Below, piece by piece: positions 17,716-26,831 of a stretch of 64,000 nt of DNA (its first letter is position 1; every line of letters begins with the position of its first letter). The stretch lies in NCBI GenBank assembly GCA_028275345.1, contig JAPWUV010000012.1:1-64000 (forward strand), written 5' to 3'. The DNA comes from a bacterium. Lineage in GTDB: Bacteria > Zhuqueibacterota > Zhuqueibacteria > Oleimicrobiales > Geothermoviventaceae. The translations under genes were made by a program, and so were the position numbers. The notes under the pieces were generated by a model. The model did no database searches, was not told the origin of the DNA, and worked only from the letters and a program-made list of their open reading frames with translations.

Positions 17716-17976
17716 TCAGAAGGGATGACGGGCCCTCTCTATCGTCGGCTCGTCGGGCTCTCGGGGCAGCCAGTAGCTGTCAGCCTGGCGCGGCCGCAGT
17801 CGAAGGTGATCTTTACCCAGAAGCTTCAAGGCCAAAGAAAAGGGACCGAAGACGAGCCAGTACACCAAGAAGAGCAGGAGATGCGTGTTGACCAAGCCGA
17901 CGAACAAAGCGAACCGCTTCCACGCGGCAAAAAACCTCTTTCCGAGACGCCGAACCGATTCCCTGCCTGACCCCAT
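17716..17976 (-). CDS. SxtJ-like small membrane protein
   Basis: An 86-residue protein with an amphipathic basic N-terminus and a hydrophobic segment (FVGLVNTHLLLFLVYWLVFGPF, about 25-47). The C-terminal tail LLGKDHLRLRPRQADSYWL is charged and rich in aromatic residues. SxtJ-like proteins neighbour carbamoyltransferases in saxitoxin and glycan clusters; their function is unknown. It precedes the carbamoyltransferase by 9 nt and is the first gene of the run. GTG 17979 is an alternative start one codon upstream. Confidence 0.65.
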   Translation of the reverse strand: MGSGRESVRRLGKRFFAAWKRFALFVGLVNTHLLLFLVYWLVFGPFSLALKLLGKDHLRLRPRQADSYWLPREPDEPTIERARHPF

Positions 17977-18164
17977 CACCTACCGCCCTCTGCGTTCCGC
18001 TTCCGCTCCTGAGCAATTCCTCGTGGCCCGAACCTCTCCGTTCCGGATACTCCCCCGGGTCTCCGCATGCCCTTTTGGGTTTTCGGGCTCGGGGCCGGCC
18101 GTCCCGCGCTCATGGCTCCCGCAGCCCGATGGCCGGCAAACCCCGCCTCGCAACGAACCTCCGC

Positions 18165-20381
18165 CTAGTCGATCCAGCCGTAGTAACGCCCCATCCAGTA
18201 GGGCAAGAGCCAGGCGGTTCCGGGGCGCTCCGTCCGGCCGCCGTCGCCCCACACAGCCTGCCAGGGATTGCGGTCCCAGCGCATCAGGCCCCGTTCGCTG
18301 GGCGGGAGCAGTCGCGCAGTTTGAAGCTGCTCCAGCTCCGGCCGGCGCACGAGCTCCACATCCTCGCGCCTTGAGTTGTCGATCGTCCAACACACGAGGT
18401 CCAGCGGAGTGTCCCGAAAGTACTCGATGTCCCGCTCAAGCTGGACGGGCTGTTGCTTGATGCAAGCCGCGTACACGAAATCGAAGAAGGGGCTGCCTTC
18501 GTCCCGAACTTGCTCGTACCACCAGTCGATGCTCTGTCGGTAAAGGGCGAGCAGATCCGCGTCCGTCTCCAGGTCGAAGAGGATCAGGTACGCCTGGGCC
18601 AGCAGATTGTCATCGATATGGGTCCTCCAGGCCGGATCCACCGTTTTCGCGTAGCGCACATTCTCCGCGTAGCCACATTCCCTTAGCAGCCTGAGATACT
18701 CCTGCTGGTACTTCTCATTGCCACTCAGGTGATGGGCCAGTTTCAGATAGGCCAGGATCTCCACCGAATTGATCCCCTGCTCCGTAATCCAGTCCGGGTC
18801 GCCGTTCAGAAGCTCCGGACTCCAGACGCCCCATTTCGTGTGCGTCCCGTCGAGATCCCGCAGGACGTAGCCGCCGTCGATGATGTAATCGACGATGCGA
18901 CAGACCTGGTCCCTCACCTTGGGTTTGGTGGCATCGTCGGCCGCGAGCCTGTAGAAGCAGTGGTAGCCGAACATGTGGCCGGTGATCTCGTCGCTGCTCG
19001 TGTCGCCTTTCCAGAGCCATTTCTTATCGCGCGACAGGCGCCACCGTTGCTCCACGCGCTTCTCCCGCGGGTTCGCCACGTGCATGTCGGCCCACTGATG
19101 TTCGCTTATCCTGCGGTTCGGATCGGCCATGCGTTTCCAGGTCGCGGGGATCACCGTCCGAGCGACAAAGCCGGGGGTCCCGGTGACTTCCTGCAGAAAC
19201 CGCAAGGCCTCAAAGGCCCGGTGCGCCCGCTCCCGCGCCTCCGAATCCTGCGTGCTCGCGTACCGGAAGGACTCCATCGCCAGGTACATGCCGGTGAAGA
19301 GCCCATCGTTGTCTGTGTCCATCGGCTCCCAGCGCGAGGTGTCGCCGGGCACAGGTAGGAGGCACTGCTCCACCAGGTAAGGCTCCCTCAGGTGGCGTCG
19401 GTAGCACACGTGGAGAAAGTGCGCCGCTTTTTCCGCCAGGGTCATCGGCTTCGGGACGATGGCGCTCACCCCGGAGGCGGTGGCGATCCAAGCCGTGCCA
19501 TCCGGTCCGAATGCGATATCCCGCACGTCATCGCTGAGGAGCCACCGCCGACTGTGCCGGACCGAATAGCCCCCCTTTCCGATCCGGCTGATCCCTTGCC
19601 TGGTCCCGACCCACATTCGGCCGTCGGGACCCCGCTCCACGCACTCCACCCAGGCACTGGGCAAGCCATCTTTGGGCCGAATCTGCCGCAGCGGCCGCTC
19701 GCCGCGGTAAATCATGATCCCTCCCAGACCGCCGATCCAAAGCGTACCGTCCGGGGCAAACGCCAGCGCCCGGGCATTCGCGCTCACGAGCTGCCCAGGC
19801 CCGCGGAAGAGGCGAAGGCCATCGCGCCGCTGGTGATAAAGTCCAACCTCCGTCGCGAGCCAGAAGCCACCTTCCCCATCGGGGACGGCGTCGCGAGGTG
19901 CTTTGGAGTAGGGCGTGCCCAGCGACACGACCTTCCCGTCCCGAACGCACCAGGCTCCGTCCGGGCCGAAGGCCATCACGCTGTCCCCGAGGCTGCAAAG
20001 AACGGAGACCGGCTGCGCGATTCCCTTGACTTTCTCCACTCCGTCCTGGTGGACCCTGTACAGCCCATCCCAGGCGCCAATCCAGATGCTCCCTGCATTC
20101 CCAAGCGCGACGGCGTACGCCGGTCCCTGGTCGAGGACCAGAGCCCACTCCTTCGCCCCCGGGCGCAACACGTAGACGCCGATCGCGGTGGCTGCCCACA
20201 CCGCGCCGGTCGTGTCGACTTCAATGGCACGGACGTCGTTCGCCCCCTCCGTCGGCAGCGGATGGGGAACGTGGACTTCCTGCACAAAGGGCACGTCCGC
20301 TACCCCAGCGGTCAGGCGCGGAGAATGCACCGCCGATCCCGCGCCGATCAGGACAACCGCGAGAGCCAGTGACCTCGCCAT
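18165..20381 (-). CDS. Secreted fusion: regulatory-type beta-propeller plus alpha-helical toroid-like domain
   Basis: A 738-residue protein with a signal peptide (about 1-26). The N-terminal half (about 45-310) is a beta-propeller of two-component-regulator type repeats (VWAATAIGVYVLRPG, IWIGAWDGLYRVHQDG, FWLATEVGLYHQRRDG, LWIGGLGGIMIYRGE, MWVGTRQGISRIGKGG, AWIATASGVSAIV). The C-terminal half (about 330-738) is alpha-helical with DTDNDGLFTGMYLAMESFRY, SDEITGHMFGYHCFYRL, THIDDNLLAQAYLILF and a final GTAWLLPYWMGRYYG, suggesting an (alpha/alpha) toroid like those of glycosidases or lyases. AGGGG lies 7 nt before the ATG. The 108-nt gap after the GH78 gene suggests co-transcription. I cannot name the enzyme activity; sugar sensing or hydrolysis is inference. 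Confidence 0.75.
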   Translation of the reverse strand: MARSLALAVVLIGAGSAVHSPRLTAGVADVPFVQEVHVPHPLPTEGANDVRAIEVDTTGAVWAATAIGVYVLRPGAKEWALVLDQGPAYAVALGNAGSIWIGAWDGLYRVHQDGVEKVKGIAQPVSVLCSLGDSVMAFGPDGAWCVRDGKVVSLGTPYSKAPRDAVPDGEGGFWLATEVGLYHQRRDGLRLFRGPGQLVSANARALAFAPDGTLWIGGLGGIMIYRGERPLRQIRPKDGLPSAWVECVERGPDGRMWVGTRQGISRIGKGGYSVRHSRRWLLSDDVRDIAFGPDGTAWIATASGVSAIVPKPMTLAEKAAHFLHVCYRRHLREPYLVEQCLLPVPGDTSRWEPMDTDNDGLFTGMYLAMESFRYASTQDSEARERAHRAFEALRFLQEVTGTPGFVARTVIPATWKRMADPNRRISEHQWADMHVANPREKRVEQRWRLSRDKKWLWKGDTSSDEITGHMFGYHCFYRLAADDATKPKVRDQVCRIVDYIIDGGYVLRDLDGTHTKWGVWSPELLNGDPDWITEQGINSVEILAYLKLAHHLSGNEKYQQEYLRLLRECGYAENVRYAKTVDPAWRTHIDDNLLAQAYLILFDLETDADLLALYRQSIDWWYEQVRDEGSPFFDFVYAACIKQQPVQLERDIEYFRDTPLDLVCWTIDNSRREDVELVRRPELEQLQTARLLPPSERGLMRWDRNPWQAVWGDGGRTERPGTAWLLPYWMGRYYGWID

Positions 20382-20489
20382 CGGGATTCCCCTTGGAACG
20401 TCGGAACGCCCCTACATTCGCTGCCATTTGCGCTTGGCCCGCCGCCCCGCCTTCCCCCTCCGCACCAGACAAGCGCCGGCCAAAACAGG

Positions 20490-23400
20490 CTACTGCATGG
20501 CCACAACGAACTCGTACCGCCCAGCATCGACCTCGAAAACCACAGCCCTGTCCGTCGTGCTCACGAAGCGGATATGCGGCACGCCGGTTTTCTTCTCCCC
20601 GTTGCGGAAAAGCACCGTTCCGCTCTCGGCGATCTCCACCATCGCTGCATCCTCCGCGGGGATGTGCACCTCGGCGGTCGTGTTCGGTGGTACAGCGACG
20701 CGTATGGTTAGATTTCGGCCCTGTCTCCGCCACTCGCAGGCGAGCGTCCCGTACTCGGTTTCGTGCGACGTGCGGGCCCATTCGAGGAACCGGGTGAGGC
20801 ACGGTCGGACGATCGAGCGTTTGAATCCGGCAGCCGAGGGTCGAATCCCGCCGACATATTCGTAGAACCACTGATCCACTGCTCCGAGGGCGTAGTGGTT
20901 ACGGGAATTCATCCCCGGCCCCCTCACGTCGCTGTCCCACAATTCCCAGATGGTGGTCGCGCCTTTCTCGATCATGTAGCCCCAGGAGGGGAAGGTCTTC
21001 TGGGTGGCGAGTCGGAATGCCACCTCCTCGAAACCATGCTCGGTGAGCACGGGGAGCAGGTAAGCCGTGCCCAGGAAGCCGGTGGTCAGGTGGTAATCCC
21101 GCTTGATCACATCTTGGGCCACGGCTCCGGCCAGTTCCTTCGCCCGATCTTCTGGTGCAATCCCAAAGGCTAACGGGAGCACATTGGCCGTTTGCGTCCC
21201 ACCGATGTACCAGGCAGAATCCGGACTCAGATACTTCGCGTTGAAGGCCTCCCGAATTTTCGCGGCCGTCTGCTCGAAGCGAGCTGCGTCTGCCTCTCGC
21301 CCGATCGCGCGCGCCATCTTGGCGAGCAGCACGGCATCCAGGTAGTAATACGCGGCGGCGATGGGCTTCTTCGGCGAGGGGACCACCGCAACCCAGTCCC
21401 CGTAGCCTTCGCGTTCGTAAAGGTAACCTGTGCTGTTCTTCTCCATGTATTCGAACCAGCGGACCATATTCGGGTAGATTTCCTCGAGGATCCTCGTCTC
21501 CCCGTACATCTGGTGGAGAACCCATGGGACGATGAGGATGGCGTCGCCCCACGCCGGGGAGGCTGGTCTTTCTCCCACCACGACCGCGGGCGCCACGTCA
21601 CGCACAGCGCCCTCTTCATCCTGACTGCTGGCGAGGTCCCTCAGCCACTTGGCGAAGAAGCGCGCCATATGCAGGTTGTGGCATGCCGTGGGGCTGATGA
21701 TCTGCGCGTCCCCAGTCCATCCAAGCCGCTCGTCCCGCTGCGGGCAATCCGTTGGGACGCTGAGGAAATTGCTCCGGAGCCCCCAAATCACGTTGTGGTG
21801 GATGCGGTTGAGCAGGTCTTCCGAGCAAGAGAATTCGCCCGTGCGGCGGAGATCCGTGTGCACCACCACCCCGGTCAATGCGTCAAGCCTCGGCTTACCC
21901 GGATATCCGGTCACCTCCACGTAGCGGTAGCCCCGGAAGGTGAACGTCGGCTCCCACACCTCTTCGCCCCTGCCTTTCAGGATGTAGGTGTCGGTCGCCT
22001 TGGCCCGGCGGTAGTTCTCGAAATACACTGTGCCATCGGGGTTGAGGACCTCGCCGAAGCGGAGGCTGACAGCGGTTCCTTTTGGCCCTTTCACCCGCAG
22101 CCTGGCCCATCCCGTAAAATTCTGCCCCATGTCGAAGACGAACACACCCGGCTTGGGCTCCGTCACGGATACCGGCCTAAGCTCCTCGACGGCTCGGACG
22201 GGCTCGTCCTGCGTGGCTACCAGGCGATCGTAGCCCTCGTCGAGCTGGGAGACAGGAACCCAGCCGTCTTCCTCGAAACCGGCTTGGCTCCACCCGGGCA
22301 GTTCCAGCCGCGCATCGTAAGTCTCGCCATTGTACAGGCCGTTGTAGACGATGGGCGACGGGTGGCATTTCCAGGTAGAGTCGGTTGCAATCGTCTCCAC
22401 GGTTCCGTCCTCGTACTCCACCTCGAGCTGGAGCAGGAACCGCAGCGGCCCCATGCTGTACTGGGGCTTCATTTCCCAGCCCAATTCCCCGCACCACCAC
22501 GCGTTGCCAAGAAGCGCCCCCACTGCATTCTTGCCCTTCTTCAAGAGCCCCGTGACGTCGTACGTCTGATACTGGATGCGAACGCGGTAGTCGGTCCAGC
22601 CCGGAGTCAAGACGTCCTGGCTCACACGCCTCCCGTTGAGGAATAGGCAGTAAGCACCCAAGCCGGTCACGTATGCCCGGGCGCGGCGTACTGGCGCCCG
22701 AAGCTCAAACTCCTTGCGAACCATCTGGGACCGCGGAGGCACGTACTGCCCGCCAAACCGTCCCCAAGGCGGTTCCCCGTACGATGCAACTTCCACCGCC
22801 GTCTCCCACGAGGAGTCGTCGAACCCCAGACCGGTCCAGCCAGGGCTTTCCGTGTCGCTGGTCTTCCAAGACCGATCGGTGTACACCTGGATTACGCTAC
22901 CATCCTTCCGCTTGGCGTGGAAATTCGCGATGAGCCCGCAGACGTCCCCGCTCGTGTTCGCCGCTGCCACCGCCAGGACATTCTCCCTTTCCTTCACGAA
23001 GAGGTGGGCGTCGTAGGTCTTGACCTCCCGCCAGTTGGAGCCGCTCCCCATTTCCTCCCCATTCAGGAACAAGGTGAACCGATTGTCCGCGGTGATGGAC
23101 ACGTACATCGTATCCAATTCGGACTTCGGCGGAAGGACGAAAGTCTTCCGAAAGAACACCGTCTTCTCGATGCCTTTCTCCCTCGGATGCCAAATCCACT
23201 TCCCAAGCAGATCGATTTCGCCTTCCATGCGGCCTGGCTCTCCCGCGGAGATCCATTTCGCCTGCCAATCATCGGGATGCAGCAGACCCGTCTCCCACCA
23301 AGCGACATCGCTCCAGGGTGAAGCCTTTCCTTCCTGGTCCCACACGCGCACTTTCCAGAAGTACCTTGTGCGCGACTCGAGGGCTGGTCCGCGGTAGGGC

Positions 23401-23720
23401 ACATGGACGGATTGGTCCGATTCGACCACGCCGCTGTCCCACACGTCCGCCGAATCATTCCGCAGCCGCGCCTCGTCCGTCGCCACGAGAATGCGGTAGG
23501 CAGTCTGTCTGGCGCCCCGGCGCTCATCCTGAAGCTTCCAGCTGAAGCGTGGCACAAGCACATCCGTCCCCAAAGCGGTCGGCTGATACTCGCAGCGCAG
23601 TTCCGTGGGTTTGGCGGTCATCGGAGTCCTCCTGCAACAGGTGGTGACGGGCCAGATCAACGCTACGAGAGAGAGAAAGGCGAGAACCGCGGCAACCCTT
23701 CGCCCCGGCTTGCGGCTCAT
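20490..23720 (-). CDS. Alpha-L-rhamnosidase, GH78
   Basis: A 1076-residue exported GH78 enzyme that removes terminal L-rhamnose from plant, algal or bacterial glycans. The signal segment ends at TTCC (Cys28/29), possibly a lipoprotein. An N-terminal fibronectin-like domain (about 40-145) and jelly-roll beta domains (about 180-520) precede the (alpha/alpha)6 catalytic barrel (about 620-985). The barrel has CPQRDERLGWTGDAQ, with Glu664 as the expected general acid, and ATTIWELWDS, with Glu926 as the expected general base. A C-terminal beta-sandwich follows. Length is normal for multidomain GH78. The start has GAGGAGG 7 nt upstream, and a promoter candidate lies at 23775-23803. It is followed by the propeller fusion gene. 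Confidence 0.93.
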   Translation of the reverse strand: MSRKPGRRVAAVLAFLSLVALIWPVTTCCRRTPMTAKPTELRCEYQPTALGTDVLVPRFSWKLQDERRGARQTAYRILVATDEARLRNDSADVWDSGVVESDQSVHVPYRGPALESRTRYFWKVRVWDQEGKASPWSDVAWWETGLLHPDDWQAKWISAGEPGRMEGEIDLLGKWIWHPREKGIEKTVFFRKTFVLPPKSELDTMYVSITADNRFTLFLNGEEMGSGSNWREVKTYDAHLFVKERENVLAVAAANTSGDVCGLIANFHAKRKDGSVIQVYTDRSWKTSDTESPGWTGLGFDDSSWETAVEVASYGEPPWGRFGGQYVPPRSQMVRKEFELRAPVRRARAYVTGLGAYCLFLNGRRVSQDVLTPGWTDYRVRIQYQTYDVTGLLKKGKNAVGALLGNAWWCGELGWEMKPQYSMGPLRFLLQLEVEYEDGTVETIATDSTWKCHPSPIVYNGLYNGETYDARLELPGWSQAGFEEDGWVPVSQLDEGYDRLVATQDEPVRAVEELRPVSVTEPKPGVFVFDMGQNFTGWARLRVKGPKGTAVSLRFGEVLNPDGTVYFENYRRAKATDTYILKGRGEEVWEPTFTFRGYRYVEVTGYPGKPRLDALTGVVVHTDLRRTGEFSCSEDLLNRIHHNVIWGLRSNFLSVPTDCPQRDERLGWTGDAQIISPTACHNLHMARFFAKWLRDLASSQDEEGAVRDVAPAVVVGERPASPAWGDAILIVPWVLHQMYGETRILEEIYPNMVRWFEYMEKNSTGYLYEREGYGDWVAVVPSPKKPIAAAYYYLDAVLLAKMARAIGREADAARFEQTAAKIREAFNAKYLSPDSAWYIGGTQTANVLPLAFGIAPEDRAKELAGAVAQDVIKRDYHLTTGFLGTAYLLPVLTEHGFEEVAFRLATQKTFPSWGYMIEKGATTIWELWDSDVRGPGMNSRNHYALGAVDQWFYEYVGGIRPSAAGFKRSIVRPCLTRFLEWARTSHETEYGTLACEWRRQGRNLTIRVAVPPNTTAEVHIPAEDAAMVEIAESGTVLFRNGEKKTGVPHIRFVSTTDRAVVFEVDAGRYEFVVAMQ

Positions 23721-24097
23721 GGCTCAGCCTCCTCGATGGGTCATCCAAGCCCGAACTCGATTCCCTCGAAGGCGAAGATAGGGAAACGGTGAGGAGAGAG
23801 CAAACAGGATTTCGGCCCACACCGACGGAAAGTTCCTCCTCGCAGCCTAAGGAAGGACGCCGCAGCTCTCGGCTCCGCGCGACCGGCGAGGGGTCCTTGC
23901 CGGAGGCCATACGCGCTGCCCGCCTGCGCTTGTGCCCCTCCACGGGCCAATCCACACAGCGCCGCGGCTCCTCCCGGGCAGAGCGCACGTGGTTTGAACT
24001 CCGTCTGCGGCTCTTGCGGCCCGCCCATCCGAAAAAGCCGGAGGGGAGAAAGCGAGGCCTTCTCCCCTCCGCGCACACATGGCTCTGGGACGTGTGC
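23721..24097. other. 377-bp gap with the GH78 promoter candidate
   Basis: Apart from the promoter candidate at 23775-23803 and the GH78 ribosome binding site I see no feature. This is also the region where the upstream T9SS-protein transcript should end, but no classic terminator hairpin with a T run is visible on the minus strand. Confidence 0.5.
23775..23803 (-). promoter_or_regulatory. Candidate sigma-70 promoter for the GH78 gene
   Basis: Minus strand TTGCTC (23798-23803), a 17-bp spacer and TATCTT (23775-23780), about 55 bp upstream of the GH78 start. Confidence 0.42.
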
Positions 24098-26683
24098 CTA
24101 CTTCATCAACGTCATTTTCCGCGTCACGGAGTAGTTGCCCGCTTCGAACCGGTAGAGGTAGAGACCACTCGGCACCGTCCGTCCCAGTTCATCCCGACCA
24201 TCCCACTTCACCCGGTAGTAGCCGGGAGCTTGCTCGGCGTCCACAAGCGTGGCGATCTTCTGCCCAACGAGGTTGTAGATCGTGAGCTTCACCCTCGCCC
24301 GTTCGGGGAGTCCGTAGCGGATGGTAGTCTCGGGGTTGAAGGGGTTCGGGTAGTTCCTGCTCACGAAGTAGGTAGTGGGCAGCTCAGCCGGCGTTTCGCG
24401 TTCCACCGCCGAGGGTCGCCACTGGCTACCGAAGATGTCGATGGGCGCGATGTAAAGTGGCTGAGAATCGTCGATCAGCAGTGTGTGGTTCATGGCGAAG
24501 CCGGCTTCGTTGTCGAGCGGGATATTGCCGCGATTGAGGGTGTCCACCCCGTCGGCGTAGATCCCGTACTTGTAGAGGTGGGCCGACATCTGGCCGCTCC
24601 GGAACAGAACCTCGGTGGTCCAGATGTTATCCCGAGCAGCCTCGTCCCCTCCGTGCACGCCGTCGTCATACATCCGGACAAGCTGCGACGTGTCGACAAC
24701 GGCCCAACCGCCCCAACCGCCCACACCAAGAGGCACGAAGTCCCCATTCAGCCACACGCTCTTGATGTTCACGAAGGGCTTCTTGTTGAACCAATCGACA
24801 GCGCCCGTCACGTTGACCCGGAAGCGGACGATAACGTCCCGGACCAGCGGCCGACCCGCGGGCGAGATGTTGGGCTTCTGCGGCGGTAGTACCAGGTCGG
24901 ATCCCGTGAAGGTGAACTGATGATCGGATCCACCTTCCCACCCGTTGTCGAGCCACTTGCTGGTGGGATAGGCCCGGAATTTCCACTTCTGGGTGGAGCC
25001 GGTGACGGCCGTGATGGGGATTTCGTAGACGTAGAGCGACGGGTCAAAGAGATCCGGCACCATCGATTCCGTGTTGGCCCAGCCGTTGAAGCTCCCGACC
25101 ACGCGGATGCTGTCGGTGGCGGGATCAAACCAGCCGCGAGTCAGGAGCTCGGACATGTCCGCCTGAAATTTCACCTTCGCAGTGACGGCCACCTGGCTTT
25201 CGCGGCTGAAGTAGTCCAGGGCCACCAGCTGGTGTCCGGCGGTGATCACGTGCTCACGGTTCGGGTCACTCTCCCAGCGGTCCGCCTGACCCGGCCTCAG
25301 AATGACGTACTTGAAGTAGAGCTTGTCCCCTACCGTGGCGTCGGGCATGTAGTAGGTGCGGACGAAGATCTTGTCGCCATTGTAGTCCACAAGCTCATCC
25401 TGCCCGGCCCAGCCATTGAAGTTCCCGCGCACGACCACCTTGTCCTTGGCCGGATCGAAGAGGCCCGATAGCATCTGGATGGACATGTCCACTTGGAAAG
25501 TGACCTCGGGCAACGGCCGCTGGCTTCCGAAAATGTCGGTCGGGACAACGTACAGGGGCTGGGCATCGTCGATGGCCACGAAGTGGTTTTGCGCGAAACC
25601 GGCCTCGTTGTCCATCGGGATGTTGCCCCGATTCAGGGTGTCCACCCCTGCGGCGTAGATCCCGAACTTGTACAGATGCGTGTTCATCGCTCCCGCCGCG
25701 AAGCTCACCTCCGTGGTCCAGATCTCGTCGTTGGCCACCTCATCCCCGTGGGTGCCGTCGTCGTACATGCGGACAAGCCTGTTGGTGTCCGCCACGGCCC
25801 AGCTACCCCAGCCACCTTGGCCCAGCGGCACGAAGTCGCCGTTCAGCCACACGCTCTTCACCTGGCCGAAGGGCTTCTTGTTGAACCAATCCGTCGCACC
25901 CCGCACGTTCACCTTGAAGCGTACGGTGACGGCCTGCCTCAGGGGACGACCAGCCGGCAGGATGTTCGGCTTCTGCGGCGGCAGGGTCATGTCCTGACCC
26001 GTGAAAGTGAAGGTATGATCCGAGCCGCCCTCCCAGCCATTGTCCAAGAACTTGGAGGTCGGATAGGCGCGGAACTTCCACTTCTGTGTGGAGCCTGGAG
26101 CGGCCGTGATGGGGGTCGTGTACACGAACAAGGTGGGGTCGAAGAGATCCGGCTGCATTGACTCACTGTTCGCCCAGCCGTTGAAGCTGCCTACCACGCG
26201 GATGCTATCCGTGGCGGGATCGAAATAGCCCCGCAGCAAGAGCTCCGACATGTCGGCCTGGAACGTCACCTTTGCCGTCACGGCCATGACCTCCTGCCGG
26301 TCAAAATACTCCACGGGCAGGATCTGGCCTCCGGCCTGAAGGACAAACTCGCGGTTCGGATCGCTCTCCCACCGGTCCGCCTTTCCCGGCGACACGATCA
26401 CGTACTTGTAGTACTGGGTCTGCCCCACCAAGGCGTCGGGTAGGTTCAACGTGACCGTGTATAGCGAATCGCCATCCGGGTCGGTGAGGCGATCTTGGTT
26501 GCCCGCCCAGCCATTGAAGGAACCCCGTACCACAAGCGTATCCCGCGCCGGATTGAAGAGCCCCGACAGGATCTGGATCTTCATCTGGCACTGGAACGTC
26601 ACGGGGTTCACCCCCGCGATGGCCGGGATTCCGATTGCGAGCAGGGCAACCGAGGCCATCAGCACCTTCCATCGTTTCGCCAT
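24098..26683 (-). CDS. Secreted protein with duplicated CBM48/E-set-like modules and T9SS sorting domain
   Basis: An 861-residue protein starting at ATG 26683 (GGAGG 6 nt upstream; signal peptide MAKRWKVLMASVALLAIG). The body consists of two near-copies of a 366-residue block. Each copy has three beta-sandwich units marked by FNGWAG, FNGWANSES/FNGWANTES and VWLNGDFVPLG, resembling carbohydrate-binding E-set/CBM20-48-type modules. The final 90 residues (NYPNPFNPETTIRYGLP, then LGRTVPSGLYLYRFEAG) are a T9SS type A/FlgD-like C-terminal sorting domain, so the protein should be exported across the outer membrane. It is the last gene of the LacI-TonB receptor run. No catalytic motif is visible; starch-like or other glycan binding is inferred. 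Confidence 0.8.
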   Translation of the reverse strand: MAKRWKVLMASVALLAIGIPAIAGVNPVTFQCQMKIQILSGLFNPARDTLVVRGSFNGWAGNQDRLTDPDGDSLYTVTLNLPDALVGQTQYYKYVIVSPGKADRWESDPNREFVLQAGGQILPVEYFDRQEVMAVTAKVTFQADMSELLLRGYFDPATDSIRVVGSFNGWANSESMQPDLFDPTLFVYTTPITAAPGSTQKWKFRAYPTSKFLDNGWEGGSDHTFTFTGQDMTLPPQKPNILPAGRPLRQAVTVRFKVNVRGATDWFNKKPFGQVKSVWLNGDFVPLGQGGWGSWAVADTNRLVRMYDDGTHGDEVANDEIWTTEVSFAAGAMNTHLYKFGIYAAGVDTLNRGNIPMDNEAGFAQNHFVAIDDAQPLYVVPTDIFGSQRPLPEVTFQVDMSIQMLSGLFDPAKDKVVVRGNFNGWAGQDELVDYNGDKIFVRTYYMPDATVGDKLYFKYVILRPGQADRWESDPNREHVITAGHQLVALDYFSRESQVAVTAKVKFQADMSELLTRGWFDPATDSIRVVGSFNGWANTESMVPDLFDPSLYVYEIPITAVTGSTQKWKFRAYPTSKWLDNGWEGGSDHQFTFTGSDLVLPPQKPNISPAGRPLVRDVIVRFRVNVTGAVDWFNKKPFVNIKSVWLNGDFVPLGVGGWGGWAVVDTSQLVRMYDDGVHGGDEAARDNIWTTEVLFRSGQMSAHLYKYGIYADGVDTLNRGNIPLDNEAGFAMNHTLLIDDSQPLYIAPIDIFGSQWRPSAVERETPAELPTTYFVSRNYPNPFNPETTIRYGLPERARVKLTIYNLVGQKIATLVDAEQAPGYYRVKWDGRDELGRTVPSGLYLYRFEAGNYSVTRKMTLMK
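24400..26610 (-). repeat. In-frame tandem duplication, period 1,098 nt
   Basis: The sequence encoding the first three-module block (about 25510-26610) is repeated at about 24400-25510. The same AGCCATTGAA (in the FNGWAG codons) occurs at 26509-26518 and 25411-25420, exactly 1,098 nt (366 codons) apart. Flanking protein phrases such as YPTSK(F/W)LDNGWEGGSDH and VDTLNRGNIP(M/L)DNEAGFA are nearly identical in the two copies. Boundaries are approximate. Confidence 0.85.
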
Positions 26684-26831
26684 ATGCAACCTCCCTCGTT
26701 CGTTCAGCCTCTGTCTCGCATCCTGCACCCCCGGCATCCAAGCGCTCTCCGGCTCCACACCACCTCCTTTCTCGAAAACTTCCCTGCCACGAGCTCACCC
26801 CGCCGGCTTGATCTCCTTCGCTCCCCCTGAG

